64,000 nt of DNA from Cyanophora paradoxa (lineage: Eukaryota > Glaucocystophyceae > Cyanophorales > Cyanophoraceae): NCBI GenBank assembly GCA_004431415.1, contig QPMI01000685.1, forward strand, positions 1 to 64,000, given 5' to 3'. Positions 11,148-22,310 of this stretch are shown one piece after another (within the stretch, counting starts at the first letter, position 1; each line of letters starts with the position of its first letter). The translations under genes and the position numbers were made by a program. The notes beneath the pieces are model-generated. The model made no database searches. It was not told the DNA's origin and was given only the letters and a program-made list of their open reading frames with translations.

Positions 11148-11481
11148 GCCGCGCCCGGGACGTCGACGACCGTACCGGGCGGCTGCGGAGTCCCGGGTCC
11201 GCTGGGGGGTAGACCCAACTAGCGCAAATTTGATCCGGCCAGCTGCATGCATGCGCAGCTGCTTGCGCAGACAGAATTGATCGCATGCCGCGAGTGCACT
11301 TCTAGCGAGCAAGCAACGCATGCAATCGATAACTGCAGCTGACATACAATGACCGTGATTGCGTGAGCCTCAGCTACGACTGCGAGGCTCGGATGCGACT
11401 GGCGGTCCCCGGTCCGCTGGAGCGTCGCGCGCCCCGGCGGGGAGTCCCCCGCCACCGCCCGCCACACCGCCCGCCACGGGG

Positions 11482-12729
11482 TTACAGGAGGGACACCTCC
11501 GCGTCCGCCGCCGCCGCCTCGAACTGCGCGCCGCGTCAGCGTTCGCGGGGGGCGGGGCGGGGGTGCGGGGCGGGCCTCGAGGGCGTCGTCGGCCTCCTCG
11601 GCGCCGCGGCAGCCGCACAGGGCCACCTCCTCCGCCCCCTCCTCGCCGAACAGCGGCGCCTCCTCGTCAACCTGCGCCCACGGCGCCTGCGGGGCGAGCG
11701 CGCCGGCTCGGACCGGCGGCGGAGGGCGGGTCGCGAGGGCGGGGGGGGGGGGAGTCGACGCACGGGGCCCTGGGCGCCGAAGCCCGAGGCGCCGGCGGGG
11801 GCGGCCCCGTACTGAGGCGCTGGGGGTACCCGGCCCCCGGCGCGGCGGCGGGCGGCTTGGCGCCGTAGCCGGCGTTGGAGCCGCCGCCCATGAGGCTGTT
11901 GGCGGCGGTGCCGAGGAGGGCGGAGCCGAGGATGCCGGTGAGGCCGCCGCCGCTCGAGGGGCGCCGTAGCTCGAGTTGCCGCCGCCGCCGAAGAGGCCGC
12001 CGAGCATGCCGCCGGCGCCGCCGCCCGAGCCGCCGCCGAGGAGGCCCCCGAGGAAGGACGAGGCCGCCCCGCCCGTCGGGGCCTTGCCGCCGTAGCCGCC
12101 CTGGGGCGCGTAGCCGCCCTGGGCCCCGCCGTAGCCGCCCATGCCGCCGTAGCCGGGGGCCGGGGTGCCGCCGCCCATGAGGCCGCCGAGGACGCTGGCA
12201 CCCATGGAGCCGAGGAGGCTCTGGCCGGCGCCGCCGGCGGCGCTGCCGCCCATCATGCTGCTCATCGCCCCGCCCAGCAGCGCCGAGCCGAGCATGCCCC
12301 CGAGGCTCGGGCCGCCGCCGCCCTGCGGCGCCCCGTAGCCGCCGCTGCCGTAGCTCTGGCCGCCCCCGAACATGTTCCCCATGAACTGCCCCGCCCGCCG
12401 CCCCGGGTCAGGGCCGGGGCTCGAGCGGGCCGGGCGCGGCACGCGGGAGGGCGCGCCTTGGACGCGGTGCCGCTGATGATGTCCGAGAAGCCGCCACCGC
12501 CGCCGCCCATGAACTGTCGAGCGTCCGGCCGTCAGCGGGGTCGCTCGAAGGCTAGGAGGCGGGCCGGGGTGGCCCACGTTGCGAACGGCGGCGTCCGCCT
12601 TGTCGGTCGGCACGTCCCACGCTTGCTGCGCTCGGATTGAATCAGCCCAGACGCGGTGCGGTGGCTGCAACCGTGCCGCGTGCACGCCTCGAGCGAGTGG
12701 TCCTCATCGCTGCCGTCGACGTCCGTCAT
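11482..12729 (-). CDS. Gly-rich small protein with CGC-acidic tail (family member 1)
   Basis: No known function. Exons run M-T-D-V-D-G-S-D-E-D-H-S-L-E, Q-A-W-D-V-P-T-D-K-A-D, F-M-G-G-G-G-G-G-F-S-D-I-I-S, then a long glycine-rich stretch (repeats of G-G-Y-G, L-L-G-G, M-G-G-G) up to L-F-G-E-E-G-A-E-E-V-A-L-C-G-C-R-G-A-E-E-A-D-D-A-L-E. A last exon gives E-V-S-L-L-stop. The final intron (11524-11575) is GC-AG, and so probably are introns after H-S-L-E and after G-T-A-S-K. The Cys-Gly-Cys plus acidic tail and the intron position just after it match the genes at 13388-14199 and 22757-23439. The first two belong side by side on the same strand, which suggests tandem duplication. The Gly-rich insert is unique to this copy and could be low-complexity or prion-like. 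Confidence 0.6.
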
Positions 12730-13387
12730 GGTGAACTGCCGCCCCCGCGTGAGACTCGTTCGCCGATTTGAGCTCTAAAGGCTTCTAAAAAGGGGGGAAG
12801 AGGCGCCGCTGGAGCGGGCTGCGGCGGAGACGAGTCATTCGCGGTGCGTGCGTTACTTCCGATACGACCGATTCAGTCGCCGCTGCCGGCCCCGAAGCGC
12901 GCCAATGCTACCGCAATAAGTTAGGCATATATATCGAACCTGTTACGAAGGCCGAACGTTAACTTCGGAACCCGGGATCCCGATTGCAGTCGTGCAAGGG
13001 GGGTACGTAAGGTCAGTCGTAAGGTCAGCTGCAGTGCGCACATGTACATGCAGCTGCAGGTTGCAAGCAGCGCCACCGTCGCACGTGTACCAACCCTCTA
13101 GCTATACTATGCTAGGCCGCAAATGCTCGAGCTAAGCTTAAGCCTACAAGGCTACCGGCCTAGTACGCCTCGAGGACAGCAACTCCAATGCCGCAGTACT
13201 AGTGCGCCCATATGCATGCAATCAAAAAGAGCTAGCGCTCGGGCGTAGAGTCGCCGTAGACGTCCCGGGCTGCCGGGCTGCCTGAGGCACGAATTTGAAC
13301 GAATTCGAACGAGTCGATTGATTTGCATAAAATAGAATTAATTTAGATTCGCCGCAGAAGGGCAGTGCGACCGGCGGCCGCGGCTCT
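12730..13387. other. Spacer between the two paralogous genes
   Basis: GC is lower than in the genes. No gene was found. Short palindromic words (CTGCAG, GCATGC, CTCGAG, GCTAGC) are frequent from 13020 to 13230. Confidence 0.5.
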
Positions 13388-14199
13388 CTACAGAAGGGCG
13401 AGGTCGATCTCCTCAGAGACGTCAGCCTGTGCGACGCGTCAGGGCCGGCCACGGGGGGCGGGGGCGGCGGGGCGGGGGTGCGGGGCGGGCCTCGAAAACG
13501 TCGTCGGCCTCCTCGGCTCCGCGGCAGCCGCAGAGGGCGATCACCTCCGCTCCCTCCTCGCCGAACAGGCCGACCTCCTGGTCCAGCTGCGGGCCCCCGA
13601 GGCGGCGATCGGGTCAGCTCGCGCCCCCGAGCCCCCTCGCGGCGGGTGCCGGGGGTCGCCCACCTCGGCGACGACGTTGGCCGCGCCCTGAATGGCGCCC
13701 CCGGCGGCCTGCGGCGCGGCGCGGCGTGAGCGGCCCGGGCGGGGCGGGGCGGGGCGGCGGCGGGGCGCGCCGAGTTGAGCGACTGGGTCATCGCGTTCAG
13801 CTTCTGGCCCACGAACTGCAGCGCGCGCCGAGGGGGCGTCCCCGGATCAGAGGTGCGGGGCGCCGGCGGCCGGGGCCCCGGCCCCGGGGCGGGCCCGGCG
13901 GGGCGGCGCACGGCGGAGGCCTTGTTGGCGAGGGTCTGGCCCAGGTTCACGTCGCGGCCCTGGATCACGTTCGTGGCGACCTGCCCGGCCCGGAGCCCGT
14001 GAGCGCCGCGCGCTGACGTGCGCGTGCGCGCCGGCGGAGCCGGGGCTCGCGGTGGCCCGCTGCGCGCAGTCACCTCCGAAATCGTCGACTTGAGCGACTG
14101 AGGCAGCAGATCGAACTGCGGGGTGACGGGCGGTCACAATCGGAGGGAGGCCAGGCTGCAATTGAAGAGAGCGGGAGGGGGGGGGCGCACGAGGCCCAT
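13388..14199 (-). CDS. Small CGC-acidic-tail protein (family member 2)
   Basis: About 115 residues in seven exons. In order: M-G-L, F-D-L-L-P-Q-S-L-K-S-T-I-S-E, V-A-T-N-V-I-Q-G-R-D-V-N-L-G-Q-T-L, F-V-G-Q-K-L-N-A-M-T-Q-S-L, A-A-G-G-A-I-Q-G-A-A-N-V-V-A-E, L-D-Q-E-V-G-L-F-G-E-E-G-A-E and I-A-L-C-G-C-R-G-A-E-E-A-D-D-V-F-E, then D-V-S-E-E-I-D-L-A-L-L-stop. All junctions keep frame. The last intron (13427-13490, GC-AG) and the one before A-A-G-G (donor GCGCGC) use GC. The N-terminal half is amphipathic helix with repeated small residues, resembling membrane-surface or lipid-droplet helices, but that is only an impression. It is the cleanest member of the three-gene family and sits directly upstream of the Gly-rich one. 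Confidence 0.65.
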
Positions 14200-14903
14200 G
14201 GTGAACTGTCGAACTGAGGGAGGCGGAACACCTGTGTGGAATCCGACGGTTACAACCCGGCGCGGCGGGGAAAGACGATCTAGTCAATGATACGAGCTTT
14301 GATGTGCCGGCGGAAGCTCAAAAGACGGTGACTGTCCGCTGCAGCTGGCTGCGTGCCCGAATGCAACGCCAACCGCGAGCTTACGTACGGGCGCGCACCC
14401 CCGCGTTCTGATTACCAATAAACCACTGATATTAAAGCTCGTAATCGTTTCTAGAGAAAACGGAAACGGCCAGAAACCATGGGCGTGCAACGGCGAAAGC
14501 CGTCGACGGCACAGGCCTAGGAGAGCGCATGCCCCGGGCCCTCGTGATCCCGCGGCGGCCGTCCTAGAGCAACGTGCTCACCGGAGAAGCTGCTCAGCGG
14601 TTCTGGTAGGGGTACGACGTCGAAGCTGTTGAAACCTCCTTTTCTCTGCGCAGCTAGCGCTGCGCACGCGTACGCGGATGCGCGCCGCTCCGGATCCGAG
14701 GCTCCCAGCTTGCAATTGCAGCTCCATAGCAGCACGCGCCGGCGCCGGCGCCAACGTGCGCGCGCATGAATGGGCCGGCATGCGCAGGCCTCGCTAGCGC
14801 TGTAAATATTTCGAATTCCCGTGCTTGACATCCGCATCGATGCATATGAGCACTCTTAAAGCTTTGACAAGGGTCACGAGGCCGGCGCGCGCGCGGGCTA
14901 GCG
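14200..14903. other. Spacer
   Basis: No gene supported. The minus-strand short frames at 14517-14845 overlap each other and show no family. Palindromic words (GCGCGC, TGCGCA, GAATTC, ATGCAT) cluster at 14640-14850. Confidence 0.45.
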
Positions 14904-16598
14904 CTAGTGGCCGCGGCGGGACTCGCCGGTGCTGAAGGGGAAGCGCGCGCCGTCGACGGCGAGCTGCAGGGCGCCCATCCTCTCCGCCACCAGCCGCGTG
15001 CCCCCGCGCCCCTCCGGGTCCCTGTTCTCGTCCCCGTACCCCTCCCCCGCGTCCTCCTCCAGCTCGGCCCCCTCCCCCCCGGGGGGCGCCGGCTTGGCCC
15101 AGGCCGGCTTGGGCCCCTTCCCGCGGCCGCCGCCCCGGCCGGCGGCGGGGCGGGCGCGCGGGGCCGACGCGGGGCGGACGGGCGGGCGAGGCGGGTCGTC
15201 GCTGGGCCGGTCGCTCACGAGGAGCGTCTCGTGGCCGCCGGCCTCCTTGCCGGCCTCGTCCCCCGAGCGGGCCGCCACCTCCGCCGCCGCTGCGCGCTTC
15301 GCCTTCTCGCGCATCGCGCGCGCCGCGAGGAAGGCCGCCCGCCGGCTCGTCGGGTCCCCCGTCGCGAACTTCGGCGCCTTCGCCCCCGGCCGCACCACCG
15401 CGTCTGGAGCACCGGCCCGTAAACGGAGGGGAGGGTACAAGGAAGGGGGGCTGCGGACCGTCCGGGTTGTAGGCCGGGCCCGGGCCGTTCTGCGGGGCGG
15501 CGGGGGTCGGCGGGCGGGGTACAGAGCGTTGCAGTGCAGGGGGACGCGGGCGGACGTTCGGAGCGAGGAGGCCGTACTCCCTCGCGAGGCCGGAGAAGCG
15601 GTCCTCCCGGCCCATGCGCTCGTTCTTCAGGAGGCGGTCCGCTGGCGCCCGCCGCCGCTCCGGCTGCACCCGGAACGCCCCGTCCTGCCGCGCGCGCCGT
15701 CGGCTCGAATCCGGCTGGGACCGGCGCCCGGCCCCGCGCGGCGCACCGGACGCGCGTACATCGGCCCCGGGCTCGGGTTGTTGCGGATCTGCGCTCGATT
15801 CAGAGAGGGGGGGGAAGGGGGAGGGGTACGGCACGGTGTGGTAGAGCCACTGGAGGCGCTCGTCCTCGGGCTGGAGGAGCTCCCGCCGGCGCTCCCCGCC
15901 CCGCGGCGTCGCCCCGCCCCCGTCCCCGGCCCCGCGCCCCCAGCGTCGCCACCCGCGGCAGCGGCCGCGGCCCTGCCCGCCCCTCCTCAGCGGAGTGGAC
16001 GGTGCGGGCGGGGAGGGAGGGCGGAGGGGCACCGGGGGCCTGCGGGGCGTGCCGGTGCTGCTGCTTCCGCCGTCGCCGCGCCCGCGCCCGCGCCCGCGCG
16101 GGGAGCGGGAGCGCGGGGAGCCCTGGCGGGAGAGCGGGAGCGCGGGGAGCCGGCGCGCGGGATCCCTGGCGCGGGGAGCGCTGCCGGGGCGAGCTCTTCC
16201 GCCGCGTCCGCCACGCCCGCGCCGGCGCCGTCCGGTTGCTGCCGCCGTACGCGCTCGGGTCGTGGAACCTGCGGCGCGCGCCCCCGCCTCAGAGGGCGCG
16301 GCGCGGCGGGGTAGGGGAGGGGAGGTCCCGCACGGGTCGTGGTAGCCCGGCGCGGTCCGCCCCGTGGACCCCCCGCGGCCCGTCCGCGCGGTCGTCTCCC
16401 CTCCACTGAGCGCGGCGTGAGCGACGGGCACCCGCCGCCGCCCCGCGCCCGCCCCCGCCCGCTCGCGCACCCCTCTCCCTCGTCCACCCAGGCCCGCCCC
16501 ACCTGGTGGCTGCCCGCACCAGTCGGCGCGCGGCGGGGCGGGCGCGGCGGGGCACAGGCGCGGGCGCAGACGCACATCCAGTGCAGGGGCTGCATCAT
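14904..16598 (-). CDS. STPG (sperm-tail PG-rich) repeat-like protein, probable axonemal protein
   Basis: Exon 1 begins M-M-Q-P-L-H-W-M and joins across an about 300-bp intron (GTGCGTCTGC to GCGCCGCAG) to F-H-D-P-S-A-Y-G-G-S-N. After an Arg/Ser/Pro-rich low-complexity part come L-Q-P-E-D-E-R-L-Q-W-L-Y-H-T, N-N-P-S-P-G-P-M-Y-A-R-P, R-M-G-R-E-D-R-F-S-G-L-A-R-E-Y-G, and N-G-P-G-P-A-Y-N-P-D-G-P. The last exon reads G-A-P-D-A-V-V-R-P-G-A-K-A-P-K-F and ends T-G-E-S-R-R-G-H. The P-G-P-x-Y elements are the signature of STPG/ODF3-type proteins of flagella. Only two clear repeats are seen, so the assignment is tentative. Several introns contain GTACCCC words. Confidence 0.5.
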
Positions 16599-16699
16599 CG
16601 GGTCTGTCGCGTGCGGCCTGCGGCGGCGGCGGCGGCGGCGGCTCGGGGCGGGGCGACGGGGGCGCGTGCGGCGAGGAGGGGTGCGGGATCGCACGGGAG

Positions 16700-17916
16700 C
16701 CCGTCACGGTGCGAGTTCGAGGACGAGTAGGCCTGCCGGTAAGGGCGTCGGGCGCCGGCCTCGCAGCGAGTGCCGGCGGGCGGGCGGGCGGGCCCGGCGC
16801 GCACGGAGGCGGTCACGTCCTCGTGCTCGTGCCCGGGGGCGGCGTTGGGGTCAACCCCTGCGCGCCGGTGAGGCGCGGCGGCCGGGGGGCCCGCCGGGGG
16901 GGGGGGGGGTACGCGGGCGGACGGGAGAGGAGGACTGTGGCGGAGAGGGCGCCGAGGGCGTACTCCTCCTCGTCCGCCCGCGTGAAGGCCGCCAGGCGGA
17001 ACGGGCGCGTGCGGTCCAGGTCCACCGGCACCTGTACCCCCGGAATCGGGCGCCGAACGGGCAGCGGGTGCACCGAAAAGATGGCCGCACCTCGGTGTAC
17101 CCCAGCGTGGGGACGCCGGCCGCGAAAGCCTGCAGGGGATTCAATGGTACCGAAGAGCGAAGATCGAAGAGTAGTGGAGTACCCCAACTCGAGCTAGCCC
17201 GGAGACTCTAACGTCGTCCGAGAGCCAAATCTCGATCTGGAATTTCTCCGGGACGCCGTCGTTGTAGCCTGCTCGGCGGTGGGCGGCGGGTCGCCCTGGG
17301 CGGGGCGGCAGGGGCGGAGCACCGTCCATGGGCTGGTAGGTGGAGAAGTCCTCGACGTCCACGAGCTCGTCGCCAGAGACGTGGGCGGAGTAGACCCAGC
17401 CGAGGACGCCGTTGAAGGTCCCGCCCCGCTGGAAGCCGATGAACTCGTTCCCGTCCGTCACGCCCACGATGAGCGAGTTCAGGTCGCGCAGGTTCAGCGC
17501 CCCCTCCACGGTGATCAAGAACCCCGTGACGCCCACCGCGGGGACCGCTGCCCGGCCGGCGCTCAGCGGGCCACGGGGCGCGAAGCGGGGCCACCGAGCG
17601 CACGGCCGAGCGGAATGTCAAGGACCAGCTCGTGGCGGACGCGCTCGGACGCGTAGCGGCCGCCCTGCGCCGGCGGCGGAGGCGACCGCTCGGCGAACCA
17701 CAGGATGCGGTCGCGGCGATCCGGAAGGAGGCCGGCAAGGCGGCGGTCGTTGACCCAGACGCTGCGCGCGAGGCGGGTGAGGGGCGACGGGGCCGGTGGC
17801 GGGGACAGCTCAAGAGCTCACTCCTCGCGTCTGTATGCAGCGACCTCCGCCGCGTCGCATCGCACGTCGCAGACGCGCTCGTATTCGGATTCTAAGTACA
17901 TCGTGTGATCCTTCAT
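16700..17916 (-). CDS. Unknown soluble protein, several exons
   Basis: Not recognised. The start M-K-D-H-T-M-Y-L-E-S-E-Y-E-R-V-C-D is joined by a GTGAGC intron to D-V-W-V-N-D-R-R-L-A-G-L-L-P-D-R-R-D-R-I-L-W-F-A-E. Further exons read E-L-V-L-D-I-P-L-G-R-A, V-G-V-T-G-F-L-I-T-V-E-G-A-L-N-L, L-I-V-G-V-T-D-G-N-E-F-I-G-F-Q-R, E-L-V-D-V-E-D-F-S-T-Y-Q-P-M-D-G, P-E-K-F-Q-I-E-I-W-L-S-D-D-V, A-F-A-A-G-V-P-T-L-G-Y-T-E and V-P-V-D-L-D-R-T-R-P-F-R-L-A-A-F-T-R-A-D-E-E. The strand periodicity of the middle exons suggests a beta-sandwich fold. The 3' end is unsettled: coding signal fades near 16.8 kb, and one reading frame reaches almost into the next gene's start, so the end given is approximate. Confidence 0.5.
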
Positions 17917-18568
17917 TGCGCAGACTCGCTCGCCGCTCGAACTATCCGCCGGGCAATGCCAGGGCGGAGGAGTCCCTACAGCTGGCCCGCAACTGATCTC
18001 GCACTGCTGTGAGCTGCTGCGCAGGCGGCGCACTGCTCAAGCCAGACCGCTTTGACGCGTTTGGAAGACCCGGAGGTCGCGGACGCGGCCGGTCGATCTA
18101 GATAGCCGAAAGATACGCGAGACACGCTTCGAGACCCTCGGCAGCAGGCTGGGTCTCGCGTTCTGCTTTTTCAAACGCGGGGGGTACGGTGCCTTAAAGG
18201 GGCGGGCGTACCCCCCTCTCAGTGCTCGGGGCCGATCACGACAAGGTGCGGCAACACCGCCGGGTAGCAGGAGAGCCGCAGCGCGCCGTATTGGCTTTGT
18301 AGACGCCTGAGGGACAGCTCTAGAGCCGCGGCTTCCGCCTTCCGATCGCCGGATCGCTGTGGCACGCTTCGGCCGCCTGCGCTAGCTGGACTGTGTCCTG
18401 TCGGTCCCTTCGTTAGCGCGTCTCTAGCTGAGGCTCTGCCGATTCGCACATCGCCCCCTGAGGCCGCCCGATCACCCGCTTCGCTCTAGGGCGCCCACAA
18501 TCCAACAGCCAGTGCACTGTGACATCGTGCGAGGGCTATTGCTCACACTCTCATCGGTCTGTACGCAG
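17917..18568. other. Spacer / divergent 5' region
   Basis: Lies between the starts of two divergently oriented genes, so it should hold both promoters. No clear TATA element. CTCACACTCTCATCGGTCTGTACGCAG just before the eL38 ATG looks like a 3' splice site, so eL38 may have a 5'-UTR intron. Confidence 0.4.
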
Positions 18569-19038
18569 ATGCCGAAGGAGATCAAGGACATCAAGGTTCG
18601 CGCTTGCCGACGTGCTGCGCTCTCGCCAGCACGGGCCGCGAAGCTTAGGAGCCGGACCCTAGACTGTTCTCTGGCGAGGATGTGTCCTGACTGTGATGCG
18701 CAGGACTTCCTCCTGACGGCGCGCCGCAAGGACGCCAAGTGTACGCACATCGCTCGCGCCGGCCGCCTATGCAGCGCGCGGAGGCCATCGCTAACGCTGC
18801 GCAGCGGTCAAGATCAAGAAGACCAATGGCGTGACCAAGTTCAAGGTCCGCTGCAGCCGGTACCTCTACACCCTCCGCGTCACGGACTCCGAGAAGGCCG
18901 ACAAGCTGAAGCAGTCCCTTCCCCCGGGTGCGCTCGATCCTGCCGGAACATGCACGTTTCTCGTCCTTCCTCCTAAACCTAGCTAACTCGTTTCCCACCC
19001 TTTTTCACCACACAGGTCTCGCGGTCAAGGACATCTAA
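18569..19038 (+). CDS. RPL38: Cytosolic large-subunit ribosomal protein eL38
   Basis: A component of the 60S ribosomal subunit. Four exons, 18569-18595, 18704-18740, 18805-18927 and 19016-19038, join in frame to a 69-residue protein that matches eL38 end to end: [42 protein letters not shown] and [17 protein letters not shown]. Introns are 108, 64 and 88 bp with GT-AG borders. The second and third carry CTAAC upstream of the acceptor, the second only 10 nt away. Because the protein family is so conserved, this gene gives the firmest reading of the window's splice signals and confirms nuclear eukaryotic DNA. Its introns are less GC-rich than those of neighbouring genes. Confidence 0.97.
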
Positions 19039-20197
19039 GCGCGCTGCTAGCCCCTCTCATGCATCGGCCCACGAGAGCCGGTCAAGATGCCTCAGCTCAC
19101 AGATAGCGTGCCTCCCCGGCGCGGGCTGTGCCTGCTCTGAAGCATCGAAGCTGGTTTGCTCACATTCCTGCATCTGCCATATGGCCAGCGGCGTGGTAGA
19201 CGGAAAGAAGCGAGCGCTAGCGGGATATCGATCTTGGTCGCTGGGCATGATCTTTAAGCTAACGAGCCCAGGCAGGCGTGAGCCTCCTCGCGGAACTAGA
19301 GCATTAACCCTGATTCTTCAACACTGCAATTGCCAGACGAAGCATGCAATTAAAACACGCACGCCTCCTTTTCCTTACTACATTATTCCTTCGAAATGCA
19401 CGCAATGAAGGAAAGACGTCAACGACACCTTCCTCGGGTGCATGCGAGAAAGGAAAGGAAAGAACATGCTGCGGCGAATTCACTTCCTAAAGAGCACTAC
19501 GTATAAGGGGCATATCTAAATCGCGCTACCAGTGAATGAAAGCCGGCGCTATGTTCCGTCGTCTGGGCGGAGGGAGTCAGGGCCAAAGCGCACAGAGTGG
19601 GTGGCGCGTCGCACCACGTACCATCCCCGTTGGGCAGAGCTGTTGCTAGAACGCTCGATGCCATCGAAACTATCGCGCGAACGATTGTCCTGCGGCGAGT
19701 CGGCGTGAGGGTTCCTTGCGCGGAGAACAGGGCGGAGGCTTGCGGCGCTAGCTATGGACCTTGCGTTCGCGTTATCGCCTGTCTCTCCCCCACGAGAGCC
19801 GCCCCCGCTCCATGCGGACGCCGTTGCCATCAACGGAGAGGCGCTGGCGGCCGGGACCAGGGCCGCTGTGGAGCGCTGGCGGACGGCGAGCGCCGACGGA
19901 CCGGCACCGTGCCGTGCGGGAGATGCTACTGTTGCGACTGCGCGAGATCGTTCAGGCGGCTTCTTCGCAGCGCAACAGGCCGCGCGGACGGCACAGGTCA
20001 TAGTCGAAGCTCACCCGCAACGGCGGAGCCTGTTGTTATCGATCTTGACGCTGTCCTGTGCGCGGAAGCATGCGCTGCGGCCCTCAGGCCTGCCCGCACG
20101 GCCGATCTCAACATCTTTGCTTTGGCCCTCTACCCCTAAACCAAGTTGCACTGTTGCAGTGTTGCACCAACTGGGCGCCGGGCGGGCGCCGCGGAGG
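19039..20197. other. Spacer, possible upstream exon of the Vps62-like gene
   Basis: The first 500 bp contain nothing convincing. From 19754 an open frame continues without stop into the ATG chosen for the next gene at 20198, so an N-terminal extension (beginning M-D-L-A-F-A-L-S-P-V) is possible. Frames on the other strand at 19549-20001 are equally long, and I cannot choose between them. Confidence 0.35.
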
Positions 20198-22310
20198 ATG
20201 GAGCTGCTCGGGGAGTCGAGCTGGCTCGCTGGGGAATCAGACGACCTCGGTCTCCTCGATTTTCAGCTCGCCGATGCCGCGTTCGACTCCCCGGCCGCGT
20301 CCGAAGAGGGCCACGAGCTCGCGTCGATCTCCAACGAGGACGGAGCGACATGGCTCCTGACCATCAAGGAATCCAACGGCCCAAGCGCTCTCGATGATCC
20401 CGTCGCGGTCGTCGCAGACGACTCCTTCGTGCTGCAGCCCGGAGACGATGGGCCGCCAGCGCCGTCTCAAACCGGCTGGGGCCGTTTCACCGGCCCCGAT
20501 CCTGGCGAGAGTGCGCCTCGCTTTTTCCCGGCGCACTCGCTCGCGCACTTGTTTGAGCGCTGCGGCAGACGAGGACGACTACATCATGCGGGTCGCCCGC
20601 GAGCTGGCCCCCAAAGTCTACCTGCACAGCAGGGAGGCGAGCGAGCGCGGGCGCTCACCAACCGATCCCTCCCTTCTGACTTACCGGAGCGCAGGAGTTC
20701 TTCCCCTCTTCCGTGGAGCACTTCCTGAAGCACACGTACTTGGACAAGGGCGACGGCCGCCGCGTCGTGCGCCCCCCTGCCCGTCCTCCCCTCTCCTTCT
20801 GATCGTGCCCCCGCAGGACGCCGAGCGCGCGCTGTTGAAGGAGGGCTACAGCGGCAAGGGCTCCCTCGTGACCCTGGAGGGCCTCGGCTGCCACAGCTGC
20901 TACAAGCCCCATTTCTTGAAGGGCCAGGTGAGCGCTAGCCCGGGGGTACATCGTGAGGTCAGCTAGCACGTCAGGGGTGCGCGCCGGTGAAGAGACAACT
21001 TTATTTTGCACGTCAGTCAGAGCGGCCCCTCGGGCCCCTGTTGACCACCTTCGTTCCAATGCTCGAGGCCGCGTCCGAGTGATTCTAGTTGTACTATGTG
21101 CGACGGCGTGATGAGATATCTTATTTGCACGTCAGTCTGCGCCCTTCGGGGCTCTGATGATCGAAAAGATACCGTTCCAATTGCTGATCCCGTCGCTCTC
21201 CCGCCCCTCCCCCTTTCGGGCGCCGCATCCCCGCCCCGCCCCTCACCGCCCCCGCGCAGAGCCTGGAGGAGGCGCCGGCGTACGCGATCATAACGAAGAA
21301 GGGCGATGTCACGGGTGCGCCAGCAGCCGCCCCACCCCGCCCCCCGCCCCTCTGAGCGCCTCCGATTCTCTCCTACGGCAGACATTTCCTACCAGTTCTT
21401 CTACCCCTTCAACTACGGCAAGAACTTCTGCATCGGCGCCAAGCTCTGGGGCCGCTGTATAGGCGGCAAGCAGGTCGGCACCGGCGCGCGCCCCGCGCAT
21501 CGAGTCCCGGGCCGAATCTTTCGCCGCAGCTCTTCGGCAACCACGTGGGCGATTGGGAGCACGTGGTGCGCCCCCCCCCCCCCCCCCCCCCCCCATCCCG
21601 CCCGGCGTCGGCCCTCGTTTTTGACGCCTCGGGCCGGCCCCGCGCAGACTCTGCGGCTGGTGCGGGGGGTGCCGGACTCGATGTACGTGGGGGCGCACAA
21701 CTTCGGCGGGGTCGTCCACGAGCCCCAGGTTCGGACCCCGCTGGGCCCCGTTCTCCTCCCCGCCTCGTGCCGAGCGGGCGCGCAGCTGCGGTTCGAGGAG
21801 GGCCACCCCGTCGTGTACAGCGCCCGCGGGAGCCACGGCTCCTGGGCCACCCCGGGGTGCCCCGCCCCCCGCCCCCCGCCCCGCCCGGCGCGCCTCACCT
21901 TGGGGGCGTGCAGGGAGCACGTGTACAAGAAGATTTTCAACGGGGAGCGCCTGGTGGACGAGGCGGACGCGGGGAAGGCCTGGCGGACCTGGGAGAACCT
22001 CCAGGCCCGCCCCGCGCGCCCCGCCGCCCCGGCACCCGCTCCCGCCGAGCCGGGCGGGTGCGCAGATCATCAAGAACGGGGGCGCGCAGCGCGAGCACCC
22101 GTGGCTCCATTTCAAGGGCGAGTGGGGCAACCCGGCGAGCGGCTGCCTGCCCTTCTCCCAGAAGGCGCGCCGGCCCCGGCCCCGGGCCCCCGCCCGCCCC
22201 GAGCCCTCGCCCCTGACGCCTGCCTCGCGCAGCTGGGGATCCCGTGCGTGAACACGGGCGGGCCGGCGGGGCCCCTGCGCGACGACCTCCTCCTCCCCGA
22301 GCTCAGGTAG
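20198..22310 (+). CDS. Vps62-like (DUF946) protein
   Basis: The family is named after yeast Vps62; the biochemical role is unknown. A non-conserved N-terminal exon (M-E-L-L-G-E-S-S-W-L-A-G) joins in frame to D-D-Y-I-M-R-V-A-R-E-L-A-P-K-V-Y-L-H-S-R-E and, across a GC-donor intron, to F-F-P-S-S-V-E-H-F-L-K-H-T-Y. Then follow D-I-S-Y-Q-F-F-Y-P-F-N-Y-G-K, G-N-H-V-G-D-W-E-H-V, A-H-N-F-G-G-V-V, H-P-V-V-Y-S-A-R-G-S-H-G-S-W and E-H-V-Y-K-K-I-F-N-G-E-R-L-V, and the end L-R-D-D-L-L-L-P-E-L-R. The Y-x-F-F-Y-P, G-N-H-x-G-D-W-E-H and Y-x-A-x-G-S-H-G motifs are family hallmarks. Intron 20928-21259 is unusually long and has an internal duplication; intron 21566-21647 contains a run of 24 C. Confidence 0.82.
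21571..21594. repeat. C24 homopolymer inside an intron
   Basis: An uninterrupted run of 24 C on the sense strand, starting 5 nt after the GT donor of intron 21566-21647. Confidence 0.95.

Noticed and set aside
14794-16707. 637-codon minus-strand open frame as a single protein
   Set aside because: Pro/Arg/Ala low complexity, and conserved STPG-like segments lie in more than one frame, so it spans introns.
19549-20001. 150-codon minus-strand frame
   Set aside because: Competes with equally long plus frames, one of which leads in frame into the Vps62-like gene; no homology seen.
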